Source of the DNA: Desulfoprunum sp.
GTDB lineage: Bacteria; Desulfobacterota; Desulfobulbia; Desulfobulbales; Desulfocapsaceae
Length of the DNA: 12,376 nucleotides
Reading direction: 5' to 3'
NCBI GenBank assembly: GCA_030696435.1
Contig: JAUYSF010000185.1
Coordinates: forward strand, 1 to 12,376
Under the pieces are notes generated by a model, which was given only the letters and a program-made list of their open reading frames with translations, searched no databases and was not told the origin of the DNA. Below are positions 6,255-12,376 of this stretch, one piece after another; the stretch's first letter is position 1, and every line of letters begins with the position of its first letter. Made by a program: the position numbers and the translations under genes.

Positions 6255-7319
6255 TCACGAACCGGCCAACGCCTCCCCGGCCTTCTTCAGCATCCACGCG
6301 ATGCAGCCTATACCAAATACCAGCACCGCAAAGAAAAACAACATCGGTGAGTACTCCGACACGACCTGCAGCTGATCGAGATTAAAGACCTCCTGCAAAT
6401 AGCCGGACCGCAGCCAGGAGCGCATGAAACTCATCAGAAAAATCATGGCCACCGTATGCCAGATGGTCAGCCAAAATTTCTGCTTCCAGGCCACAATCAA
6501 CATGCCGACCGTCAATAGCAGAGCGATGGTGAAGCAGACCGTGGCGGGTAGATTCCGGCCCATAAAGAGCAACATCACCTCTCGCGGCAGGGCAAGGAGA
6601 TACCAGATGCCGATCAGCACGTTAATGACTGTTGCCCATAAAAAAGTATTCAGACCGACATCCTGGGCCAGGACGGTGAGCTCACGGTCACGATCCGCCT
6701 GAAAGCGTCCGGCCAGAGCCACAAAGAGCCCACCGACCGCCAGGGCCCCGATCATCATGTGCAGATAACGCGGCAGAAAAGCGGGGTGAGTTGAGGCCAG
6801 CATCGAACCGTTCATGCGGCCGAAATATTCGGCAAAGCGCTCGGGCAGGAGCATCAGTTGCATATTATTGACAAAGAAATAGCCGATAACAAGCAGCAGG
6901 ACGAGTACCGTCAGGGCAAGCCAGCGCCCCGCGCCCCCCAGTTGCTGGAACCGGAAATCATAGAGATAGGCCCCGTAGTAGGCAATGATTAAGAGGGGAA
7001 TGACCGCCAACCAGAAGGAGGCCATGAGGATGGAGCTGGTATAGAAGAAATGGCCGTAGAGTACCTGGGAAAAAAGCAGCGGCGCAACCCCGAAATTCAC
7101 GGCAAAGGCAATCACCAGAGGCAGCAGGACAGCCAGTCGATGGACCAGCCGCAGGCCCAGCGGCCCGCCCTTGAAATGCTGAAAAACACCGATCGCCAGG
7201 CCGCCAACCATGGCATTCATGGCCAGTAGATGCAACGGGAAGGTCAGCAACAGCAGGAACTGAAACCAGCCCCAGGCAGCGGTAATCGTGTCGGGATGGG
7301 GAATCGTTGCTATATTCAT
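6255..7319 (-). CDS. Second CydA-like membrane subunit of cytochrome bd-type complex
   Basis: This 354-aa polytopic membrane protein has about eight or nine hydrophobic segments. The N-terminal FPLHLLAMNAMVGGLAI (27-43) aligns with the CydA segment carrying the haem b595 ligand His19, here H30. HPAFLPRYLHMMIGALAVGG (178-197) aligns with the CydA segment carrying His186, here H187. FMRSWLRSGYLQEVF (298-312) resembles a degenerate form of the CydA GRQPW region. The acidic residues conserved in helix 3 of CydA are missing (SFWLAVIPLLIIAYYG). It therefore looks like a CydA paralogue rather than an ordinary CydB. The start overlaps the stop of the haem-c subunit (ATGA) and has GGGAGG as ribosome binding site, so the two are coupled and probably form a heterodimer. 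The CydA relationship was judged by eye. Confidence 0.7.
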   Translation of the reverse strand: MNIATIPHPDTITAAWGWFQFLLLLTFPLHLLAMNAMVGGLAIGVFQHFKGGPLGLRLVHRLAVLLPLVIAFAVNFGVAPLLFSQVLYGHFFYTSSILMASFWLAVIPLLIIAYYGAYLYDFRFQQLGGAGRWLALTVLVLLLVIGYFFVNNMQLMLLPERFAEYFGRMNGSMLASTHPAFLPRYLHMMIGALAVGGLFVALAGRFQADRDRELTVLAQDVGLNTFLWATVINVLIGIWYLLALPREVMLLFMGRNLPATVCFTIALLLTVGMLIVAWKQKFWLTIWHTVAMIFLMSFMRSWLRSGYLQEVFNLDQLQVVSEYSPMLFFFAVLVFGIGCIAWMLKKAGEALAGS

Positions 7320-9076
7320 TTTTGACCTCCCTGGACTTTTTCGAGATAGTCGGCCAGCGCCCCTTTCTCAACAGGTGTTCCTTTAAAAGGCGGCATCACA
7401 TCATTGATTTCACCCAGACGACCCAGTAGATCAAGGATCTCCGTGCGATCCATATCGGCAAACTTATCGGGCATTTCTTCAGGCGAATGACAGGAAGAGC
7501 AATGGCCGGCAAACACCCGCTGGCCCTCACTTAGGGCCCCGGCTGCCTCGGTTTTCTGATTAAGAGAGAAGAGAAACAGACCCAACTGTTTCTTTTCTTC
7601 CTCGGTCCCGGCAAACGGTGTCATCTCCTCTGAAATCTGATCGAGTGTTCCCAAGGTCTCAACAATCTGTTTCTGCTCCCAGCCCTGCATGGCGGCAGCC
7701 ATATCCTTCACCTCATGACAAGACGAACAGTTACCCTCAAAGACTGCCTTCCCCGGCGCCGTCGGCCCACTGACCGATTCTTCCTTGATCTCCTTGCCCT
7801 GCAGATCCCCGACGATATAGGCCGCCAGGGCCTTGGCCTCGATATCTGTGCCGGCAAACGGCGGCATGAAGGGACGGATCTCGTGCATCCTGCCGATATA
7901 GGATGTCAGCGCCGGATACGTCATCTTGGCGGTTCGGCTGACGATGTCATTATTGAAGCCGCCAACGGTATGACAGGCGTAGCACTGATGAATAAAGAGC
8001 TCCTTCCCGGCCGCCTTCTGATTTCCGGTCGAGACCTCGCGGTTCCGCACCCAGAGAGCGGATGGCAGAAACCCTGAGGTTTTGAGACCTGCTACCTCCG
8101 CCTTTTTAAGCATATTGGAATACATCACCCCGTTGATCACATAGGGCCGCCGGGCCGCCTCACGGATCCATTCAAAGGCCCCCATGGCGACCAGGGCGCA
8201 GAGCATGGCCGCGAAGGCAACCGGTTTGAGGTTCCAGACGGGCCGCAGAATACCGGCAATCAGTGTGATCGCCAGAAAGCAGGCCACTGCTCCAATCCCC
8301 CACCGGACTGAAAGAGCAATAGTCGGCGATTTTCCCATAACGAGCCCCATGGCCTGCTCCGGCAGGACAACGACATACCAGATGCCGAAGGGCACGGCCG
8401 CAGCCAGAGCAACCAGCGACCACTGTGCGGAAAAGCGGGTCATCGCCTGACGGACGGCAATATCTTTGGTATATGAAGCAGTCAGATAGCCATAGCAGCC
8501 GGCCAGCATGATGGCAACACAGGTGCGAAAGAACAGGGAGGGCCAAAAACTCGGATTGAAGAATCCCCGCCAGAAACCCTGCTCTGTGAGCCAGTCGCCG
8601 GGGGTCAGCATGAAACCGATGATGCCATTCACCAAGAGCAGCGACATCCAGGCGCTGAGAAAGTAGATCCAGCCGATCTTCAGATGGGTGGCCGGGTCCA
8701 TCCTGTCAAACATATAGAAATATACAAATGACGCGACGATCTCCACCAGAAAAAAGACCCACTCAGCGGCCCAGCCGAAGACAAAGGTATGGATCAGAAA
8801 TGAAGTAGCAGCCGGATTGATCAGGGCAATGATAAACCAGATGCCCACTCCGGTAATGGAGCCGAAGACCATGGTGAGCAGCAGGAAAAAGCGGGCGTGC
8901 CTCTTGGTGAAGGCCAGAATGTCTACACTTTTTTCGGCCAGGCCCTTTTTCTCGGCATAGATGAGATAGAGGCCGCCACCGACTGCGAAATGCGAGACGA
9001 ACACATGCAGGACAGCGATCAGGGCAATCAGAAAGCCACCGCCAATCTCCGGCAGATACCAAACAGGATAATTCAT
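7316..9076 (-). CDS. CydA-like oxidase subunit with three fused c-type haem domains
   Basis: The 586-aa protein has an N-terminal membrane domain (about 1-305) homologous to CydA of cytochrome bd oxidases. VLHVFVSHFAVGGG holds H24, equivalent to the b595 ligand. GWAAEWVFFLVE (101-112) corresponds to the conserved acidic helix, and REAARRPYVI is a degenerate GRQPW motif. The residue expected to be His186, a haem b558 ligand, appears to be R184 (LFFRTCVAIMLAG). The C-terminal part has three tandem monohaem cytochrome c modules with CYACH (365-369), CSSCH (450-454) and CSSCH (526-530). Each is followed by a likely Met ligand in MPPF or MTPF (404, 485, 561). Without the normal quinol loop, electrons probably enter through the c haems from a periplasmic donor (inference). 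GAGGAGG precedes the start. Confidence 0.88.
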   Translation of the reverse strand: MNYPVWYLPEIGGGFLIALIAVLHVFVSHFAVGGGLYLIYAEKKGLAEKSVDILAFTKRHARFFLLLTMVFGSITGVGIWFIIALINPAATSFLIHTFVFGWAAEWVFFLVEIVASFVYFYMFDRMDPATHLKIGWIYFLSAWMSLLLVNGIIGFMLTPGDWLTEQGFWRGFFNPSFWPSLFFRTCVAIMLAGCYGYLTASYTKDIAVRQAMTRFSAQWSLVALAAAVPFGIWYVVVLPEQAMGLVMGKSPTIALSVRWGIGAVACFLAITLIAGILRPVWNLKPVAFAAMLCALVAMGAFEWIREAARRPYVINGVMYSNMLKKAEVAGLKTSGFLPSALWVRNREVSTGNQKAAGKELFIHQCYACHTVGGFNNDIVSRTAKMTYPALTSYIGRMHEIRPFMPPFAGTDIEAKALAAYIVGDLQGKEIKEESVSGPTAPGKAVFEGNCSSCHEVKDMAAAMQGWEQKQIVETLGTLDQISEEMTPFAGTEEEKKQLGLFLFSLNQKTEAAGALSEGQRVFAGHCSSCHSPEEMPDKFADMDRTEILDLLGRLGEINDVMPPFKGTPVEKGALADYLEKVQGGQK

Positions 9077-9154
9077 GCTTCCTCCTCGTTAAAGAACATC
9101 TGAAATTTACAGGAAAAAGCATACCGAAAACCGCCAGCCTCTGCAATTGCGACA

Positions 9155-9175
9155 TTGTCACATAGGTCACGACAA
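9155..9175. promoter_or_regulatory. Inverted repeat, candidate operator of oxidase operon
   Basis: TTGTC (9155-9159) and GACAA (9171-9175) are inverted, with an 11-base spacer containing two direct GTCAC pentamers (9157-9161 and 9166-9170, partly overlapping the arms). It lies about 80 bases upstream of the oxidase start and just downstream of the minus-strand TATATT. A CRP/FNR-superfamily or other dimeric regulator could bind, but spacing does not match the CRP or FNR consensus. Confidence 0.3.
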
Positions 9176-9253
9176 GGATTCGAAAATATAACACGTCCAG
9201 CATGGCACGTTGACCATGCGTAACCGGTGATCTTCCAATCGTATAATGGTGGC

Positions 9254-9314
9254 CTTACGATCTTTCCCGAAGATTGACGCACACATTAAGCCAAAGACAG
9301 TCTTCTGGCTTTTT
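9254..9314 (+). ncRNA. Candidate small RNA or cmoA leader with attenuator
   Basis: A TATAAT hexamer at 9242-9247 would start transcription near 9254, although no good -35 is present. The following 60 bases contain a hairpin ATCTT/AAGAT (9260-9264 and 9270-9274) and end in a terminator-like hairpin with a T-run at 9310-9314. The transcript could be a short independent RNA, or the leader of cmoA with premature termination. The terminator arm TGGCT can alternatively pair with AGCC (9315-9318), which in turn can pair with GGCT (9326-9329), so mutually exclusive structures are possible. The evidence is structural only. Confidence 0.25.
9288..9314 (+). terminator. Intrinsic-terminator-like hairpin upstream of cmoA
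   Basis: AAGCCA-AAGA (9288-9297) pairs with TCTT-C-TGGCTT (9301-9311), with one bulged C and a three-base loop, and runs into five consecutive T residues (9310-9314). The T-run makes it directional on the plus strand. No gene precedes it on this strand, so it either ends a small RNA or acts inside the cmoA leader. Confidence 0.5.
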
Positions 9315-9328
9315 AGCCGGATTATGGC

Positions 9329-9334
9329 TATAAT
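9329..9334 (+). promoter_or_regulatory. Candidate -10 element for cmoAB
   Basis: TATAAT at 9329-9334 is a perfect sigma70 -10 hexamer, preceded by TGGC, close to an extended -10. The hexamer at the -35 position (TGGCTT, 17-base spacing) is poor. It lies 114 bases upstream of the cmoA start and downstream of the terminator-like hairpin, so it could transcribe cmoAB independently of it. Confidence 0.35.
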
Positions 9335-9447
9335 TCCAGTCAACGACTTGAGAAATGAACGGCAATACCTTTCATCTCTGCCAGACCATCTAAATCCAAT
9401 TTATTAAAATAACTCAATTATTTTTTGCCACGCCAACAGGACGCTCA

Positions 9448-10194
9448 GTGAAACAACCAGCATCAGGCCCAAAAGATACCCTCTTTATCGAGGATGACAA
9501 ACCAGAGGACTTTGAGTTCAACGACCGTGTCGTCGAGGTCTTTGACGATATGCTCGACCGTTCGATCCCCTCCTACAAGGAGGTCATCATTTCGATCTCA
9601 CGTCTTCTCAACATCTTCCTGCACGAGGGCGACAGGGTCTACGATCTGGGCTGCGCCACCGGTTCAACCCTGCTCGAACTCTCCCGTCTCCTGCCGGATA
9701 AAGGCTTGCGTTTTATCGGTGTCGATAATTCCGCACCGATGCTGGAAAAGGCCAGACTGAAGACAGAATTATTCTCCAAACAGGATGCCATCGGCTTTCA
9801 GCAGGCGGACATCACCTCAATGGACTATGCCGAAGCCGGGGCCTGTATCCTCAACTATACCCTGCAGTTTATCCGCCCGCTCAAACGCGAAGAATTCATC
9901 CGGAGCCTCTACACCAGTCTCCGCCCCGGCGGGGTACTTATCCTCAGTGAAAAGACCATCATCCATGATCGTGGACTGAACCGGGAATATATCGACATCT
10001 ACCACCAGTTCAAAAAGAGCCGCGGCTATTCTGAATTGGAGATCGCCAAAAAACGAGAGGCTCTGGAAAACATCCTTATCCCCTTTTCCAGCGAAGAAAA
10101 CATCGCCCTCCTGAAAAAAGCCGGCTTTGTCTCGGTGGCCCCCTTTTTCCAGTGGTTCAACTTTGCCTCCTTTATTGCCGTCAAGGCCTCGTGA
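9448..10194 (+). CDS. cmoA: CmoA, carboxy-S-adenosyl-L-methionine synthase
   Basis: CmoA converts S-adenosylmethionine and prephenate to carboxy-SAM, the donor used by CmoB to make 5-carboxymethoxyuridine at tRNA position 34. The 248-aa protein (E. coli 247 aa) has the class I methyltransferase glycine loop VYDLGCATGSTLLEL (64-78), GVDNSAPMLEKA (91-102), LRPGGVLILSE (158-168), the family block YHQFKKSRGYSELEIAKKRE (185-204), and the C-terminal FFQWFNFASFIAVK. R203 aligns with E. coli Arg199, which contacts the carboxylate of carboxy-SAM. The start is GTG, with AGGA seven to eight bases upstream. cmoB follows after 13 bases. Confidence 0.95.
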   Translation: MKQPASGPKDTLFIEDDKPEDFEFNDRVVEVFDDMLDRSIPSYKEVIISISRLLNIFLHEGDRVYDLGCATGSTLLELSRLLPDKGLRFIGVDNSAPMLEKARLKTELFSKQDAIGFQQADITSMDYAEAGACILNYTLQFIRPLKREEFIRSLYTSLRPGGVLILSEKTIIHDRGLNREYIDIYHQFKKSRGYSELEIAKKREALENILIPFSSEENIALLKKAGFVSVAPFFQWFNFASFIAVKAS

Positions 10195-10207
10195 GCGTTC
10201 TGCCGCT

Positions 10208-11167
10208 ATGAATTATCTCCTTTTTCTGCCCCAAAGCGCCTGTTTTGATGAACTTGTCACCCTCCATGAGGAACGGCAGCGCTGGGTCAATCAGGACAAA
10301 AAAGGCTTTTTGCGTTACAGAAGGCCTTTCGAGCATCTCTCAGCCTTTACAGCGGAGCATGTCGATTGTACCGGTGATACCGTCATCCTGGGGGCAGCCG
10401 ATGAAATAGCCGAAACAGACCGGCAGGACATCCGCAAAAGCCTGCAGGCCTTCATGCCATGGCGCAAGGGACCGTTTTCAGTCTTCGGTGTCGACATTGA
10501 CGCAGAATGGCAGAGTAATCGGAAATGGCAGCGGCTGCTACCGCTCCTGCCTGACCTGCGAGAAAAGAATGTAGCCGACATCGGCTGCAATAATGGCTAC
10601 TACATGTTCCGCATGTCCGAACACCGACCCCGTTTTGTCCTCGGCTTTGAACCCTCGGTTCAGCACTATTACTGTTTTAAGGCCTTGAACAGCCTCGCCG
10701 GTATCGGCCAGCTCAACATCGATCTCCTCGGGGTCGAACACCTCCCCCTCTTTCCCTCATGCTTTGACGTGATCTTCCTGATGGGCGTCATCTACCACCG
10801 CCCCTCTCCCGTCGATACCCTGCGGGACGTGTACGCAGCCCTTGCCCCGGGCGGCACCCTGATCCTCGAATCACAGGCCATCCCCGGCGAGGAATCCCTC
10901 GCCCTTTTCCCGGAGACGACCTATGCCAAAGCACCCGGAATCTATTTTATCCCCACCGGCAGATGTCTTGGCAATTGGATGAAAAAGGCCGGTTTCGAAC
11001 ACGTCGAGCTCTTCTGCAGCCACCCAATGTCAGGGGAAGAACAGCGTCGGACCGAGTGGATGACCTTTGAATCCTACAGCGATTTTCTCAAAGCGGGTAA
11101 TCCTCAGCTCACCCTGGAAGGCTATCCTGCCCCCCATCGGGTTTTTCTACGCGGCACAAAAAAATAA
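10208..11167 (+). CDS. cmoB: CmoB, tRNA U34 carboxymethyltransferase
   Basis: CmoB transfers the carboxymethyl group of carboxy-SAM to 5-hydroxyuridine-34 of tRNA. The 319-aa protein (E. coli 323 aa) has the hallmark PWRKGPFSVFGVDIDAEW (84-101), with K87 at the carboxy-SAM-binding lysine. It also has the glycine loop DIGCNNGYYMFRM (124-136), MGVIYHRPSPVDTL (192-205), YFIPT (246-250), EEQRRTEWM (277-285) and EGYPAPHRVFL (304-314). The frame is open upstream to an ATG at 10127 inside cmoA, but that extension is not family-like; the ATG at 10208 gives the right N-terminus. No clear Shine-Dalgarno precedes it, so translation probably depends on coupling to cmoA. Confidence 0.95.
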   Translation: MNYLLFLPQSACFDELVTLHEERQRWVNQDKKGFLRYRRPFEHLSAFTAEHVDCTGDTVILGAADEIAETDRQDIRKSLQAFMPWRKGPFSVFGVDIDAEWQSNRKWQRLLPLLPDLREKNVADIGCNNGYYMFRMSEHRPRFVLGFEPSVQHYYCFKALNSLAGIGQLNIDLLGVEHLPLFPSCFDVIFLMGVIYHRPSPVDTLRDVYAALAPGGTLILESQAIPGEESLALFPETTYAKAPGIYFIPTGRCLGNWMKKAGFEHVELFCSHPMSGEEQRRTEWMTFESYSDFLKAGNPQLTLEGYPAPHRVFLRGTKK

Positions 11168-11198
11168 CAGGGTCACACCGGCAAATAACGAGGAATAT

Positions 11199-11228
11199 TT
11201 GCCTTTCGCCATAACTGTGGTATACAAT
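11199..11228 (+). promoter_or_regulatory. Sigma70-like promoter of SLOG gene
   Basis: TTGCCT (11199-11204) and TACAAT (11223-11228) are separated by 18 bases; TATACA at 11221-11226 gives a 16-base alternative. It lies in the 112-base gap after cmoB and about 50 bases before the start codon, so the downstream gene can be transcribed independently of cmoAB. Confidence 0.55.
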
Positions 11229-11279
11229 TTTTTAAGCATCAGCCCTTATCTCTATCACGTGACACAAGGAGTGTATCGC

Positions 11280-11825
11280 ATGGACCATTCAAAATGTACG
11301 TTGTTCAGCAGCGGCCTGAAAGGGGCCGAAGAGACGTTCGGTGAGGCCGCGGAAAAACGCAATATCAGAGAAGTCATCTACTCCTTTGAGGGTCACAAAC
11401 TGAGCCGCGACAAGAACACCATTATCCTGAACCAAGAAGAACTGGAGCGGGGCGATATCAGCATGGAGCTTGCTTCCCGAATGCTGAACCGCACCTATTA
11501 CGAGACAGACAAGATCAGAAAAGTCCTCCAGACCATCTTCCATATGGTCAATGGCGGACACCAGGTCTTTGTTATCGGCTCAATCCAGGAGGATGGTTCG
11601 GTTAAGGGCGGTACGGGCTGGGCGGTCGAACTGGCCAAGATGTTCAGCCGGCCTCTACATGTCTTCGATCAGCCGACCAAACAGTGGTATACGTGGAGAA
11701 ATGGCTGGAGTCCCGACTCGCCACGGATAGAGTATGACACCTTTGTCGGTTCCGGCACCCGTTATCTGAGCGAGGCCGGTCGTGCCGCCATTGAGCAGCT
11801 GTTTCTCGATTCCTTCAGCTCGTGA
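11280..11825 (+). CDS. SLOG-type nucleotide-binding Rossmann protein
   Basis: The 181-aa protein has the pattern of SLOG (SMF/DprA-LOG) Rossmannoid proteins. FSSGLKGAEETFGEAAEKRN (9-28) corresponds to the SGGAxGAD loop followed by a helix. HQVFVIGS (94-101) is a core strand, GGTGWAVELAK (110-120) is the second glycine-rich nucleotide-contacting motif, and RPLHVFDQPTKQWYTW (124-139) is the following strand. The typical Asp of GAD is replaced by Glu (GAE). SLOG proteins bind nucleotides or nucleotide-derived ligands; some hydrolyse nucleotides and some sense signals in defence systems. The substrate here is unknown. The start at 11280 has AAGGAG upstream; the longer frame from 11067 overlaps cmoB and lacks a site. 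Confidence 0.78.
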   Translation: MDHSKCTLFSSGLKGAEETFGEAAEKRNIREVIYSFEGHKLSRDKNTIILNQEELERGDISMELASRMLNRTYYETDKIRKVLQTIFHMVNGGHQVFVIGSIQEDGSVKGGTGWAVELAKMFSRPLHVFDQPTKQWYTWRNGWSPDSPRIEYDTFVGSGTRYLSEAGRAAIEQLFLDSFSS

Positions 11826-11859
11826 GAACGAAAAATCACTGACCCCACGGGGGCACAGG

Positions 11860-11899
11860 ATCCGGCGTATCCCGACAAGGAACACGGGTTGCGCCGGAT
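11860..11899. terminator. Bidirectional hairpin between convergent genes
   Basis: ATCCGGCG (11860-11867) pairs with CGCCGGAT (11892-11899), and CCCG (11871-11874) with CGGG (11885-11888) inside, forming a long GC-rich stem. It lies between the stops of the convergent SLOG and DUF3795 genes, where a shared terminator is expected. No T-run is present on either side. Confidence 0.5.
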
Positions 11900-11917
11900 T
11901 CATCCTGCAAATCACCT

Positions 11918-12253
11918 CTACCGCTTCAGTTCTTCCAGATTTTCTCCGGCATTGGGGGCATGCTTGAGGATAAATTCCTCGTCCGCACAGGGAAAATCCC
12001 CGCATTCGATACAGGTTGCGAACCGCTTCTGCAGACAGCATTTTCGGATCTCACACATGCTGTCGCAATGCCCTGACTTCCGCCCCTCCATCCGACAACC
12101 GTCACAGAGCACATTTTCCGGCCGGACATCGGCATCAAACTGGGCCGACCATTTGGCGGCGACCCTGGCCAAGGCCTCTTCATCACCAGCCTGGGTAGCG
12201 ATATAGCCCTCACACGTCGAACAATCCAACCCACAGTGCGCAATCATTTTCAT
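11918..12253 (-). CDS. DUF3795 cysteine-rich protein
   Basis: The 111-aa protein contains 12 cysteines and begins with the DUF3795 hallmark CGLDCSTCEGYIAT (7-20). Further cysteine groups follow: CDGC (50-53), C63, C67, CC (72-73), CIEC (81-84) and C89. The arrangement strongly suggests metal binding (zinc or iron-sulfur), but the family has no established function and is common in anaerobes. Two in-frame ATGs are possible: 12253 and 12247. GGAAGA lies seven bases before the second, so the real protein may be 109 aa. It is convergent with the SLOG gene and has no visible operon partner within the window. Confidence 0.88.
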   Translation of the reverse strand: MKMIAHCGLDCSTCEGYIATQAGDEEALARVAAKWSAQFDADVRPENVLCDGCRMEGRKSGHCDSMCEIRKCCLQKRFATCIECGDFPCADEEFILKHAPNAGENLEELKR

Positions 12254-12329
12254 CTTCCACTCACTCCATAAAAATTCGGCAACCCATCCGTATCCGGTTC
12301 CCCTTTTCCAGCCCCCCCCTAATACTACT

Positions 12330-12345
12330 TGTCCATGAATGGACA
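12330..12345. promoter_or_regulatory. 16-bp operator-like palindrome
   Basis: TGTCCAT (12330-12336) and ATGGACA (12339-12345) form a perfect inverted repeat separated by GA. It lies in non-coding DNA about 77 bases upstream of the DUF3795 gene and close to the right edge, typical in size for a dimeric repressor such as a TetR- or MarR-type protein. Which gene it would control cannot be seen. Confidence 0.4.
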
Positions 12346-12376
12346 GTACGCATTGATAAACCTCAGCCTTTGATTT

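Larger units (their letters stand above)
9077..9447. other. Divergent intergenic region, oxidase operon and cmoA
   Basis: This 371-base gap separates the minus-strand oxidase operon from the plus-strand cmoA operon and contains no gene longer than a few dozen codons that I can support. It holds an inverted repeat at 9155-9175, TATAAT hexamers on the plus strand at 9242 and 9329, an intrinsic-terminator-like hairpin at 9288-9314, and an AT-only inverted repeat, AAAATAA (9406-9412) and TTATTTT (9418-9424), just upstream of cmoA. A minus-strand TATATT near 9191-9186 could be the -10 of the oxidase operon, but its -35 is poor. Confidence 0.5.

Noticed and set aside
6255..9076. Canonical cydAB quinol oxidase
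   Set aside because: The quinol-loop motif is degenerate, three c-type haem domains are fused, and the second subunit looks CydA-like rather than CydB-like.
10127..10207. Upstream extension of cmoB into cmoA
   Set aside because: The extra 27 residues are a shifted reading of the cmoA 3' end. The family N-terminus begins at 10208.
11067..11279. Upstream extension of the SLOG gene
   Set aside because: It overlaps the cmoB 3' end and crosses a promoter-like sequence. The ATG at 11280 has AAGGAG upstream and starts just before the first SLOG motif.
1..12376. CRISPR array, tRNA, rRNA or insertion sequence
   Set aside because: No regularly spaced repeats, no cloverleaf or rRNA-like sequence, and no transposase frame or long terminal inverted repeats with target duplications were seen.

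Overview
The window reads as a chromosomal segment of a Gram-negative anaerobe or microaerophile, most likely a deltaproteobacterium (Desulfobacterota, perhaps Desulfobulbales). This placement is inferred from the combination of a complete pspF-pspABC module, a multi-haem c-type CydA-like oxidase, and a cmoAB pair on GC-richer DNA. No rRNA, tRNA, CRISPR array or transposase was found.

Left part (1-3120), AT-rich accessory island. All genes are on the minus strand. Read in transcription order they are a probable dual-OB-domain protein (3058-2360), a DUF488 protein (2347-1739), a second and divergent DUF488 protein abutting it (1738-1295), a GC-rich palindromic spacer (1290-1200), an unrecognised 346-aa soluble protein (1168-128), and the start of a membrane protein that overlaps it by one base and runs off the left edge. 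The composition, tight packing and family content suggest horizontally acquired DNA, possibly a nucleic-acid-sensing or anti-phage cassette. This is the best candidate for an undescribed system here. A gene-free stretch with a tandem 17-bp repeat (3120-3494) separates it from the core genome.

Middle (3495-6201), phage-shock-protein module. The sigma54 activator pspF is divergent from pspABC. The shared intergenic region holds a near-consensus sigma54 promoter, two palindromes at upstream-activator distance, and a 17-bp inverted repeat in the pspA leader. PspF would drive PspA, PspB and PspC under membrane stress.

Next (6215-9076), on the minus strand and convergent with pspC, a two-gene translationally coupled operon encodes an unusual cytochrome bd-superfamily complex. 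One subunit is a CydA-like membrane domain with three fused c-type haem domains, and the other is a second CydA-like membrane protein. Their haem-ligand positions look complementary.

Right part (9077-12376). A 371-bp intergenic region has promoter-like and terminator-like signals. It is followed by cmoA and cmoB (tRNA wobble uridine-34 carboxymethoxylation), a SLOG-type nucleotide-binding protein with its own promoter, and a convergent cysteine-rich DUF3795 protein. A 16-bp operator-like palindrome lies near the right edge.
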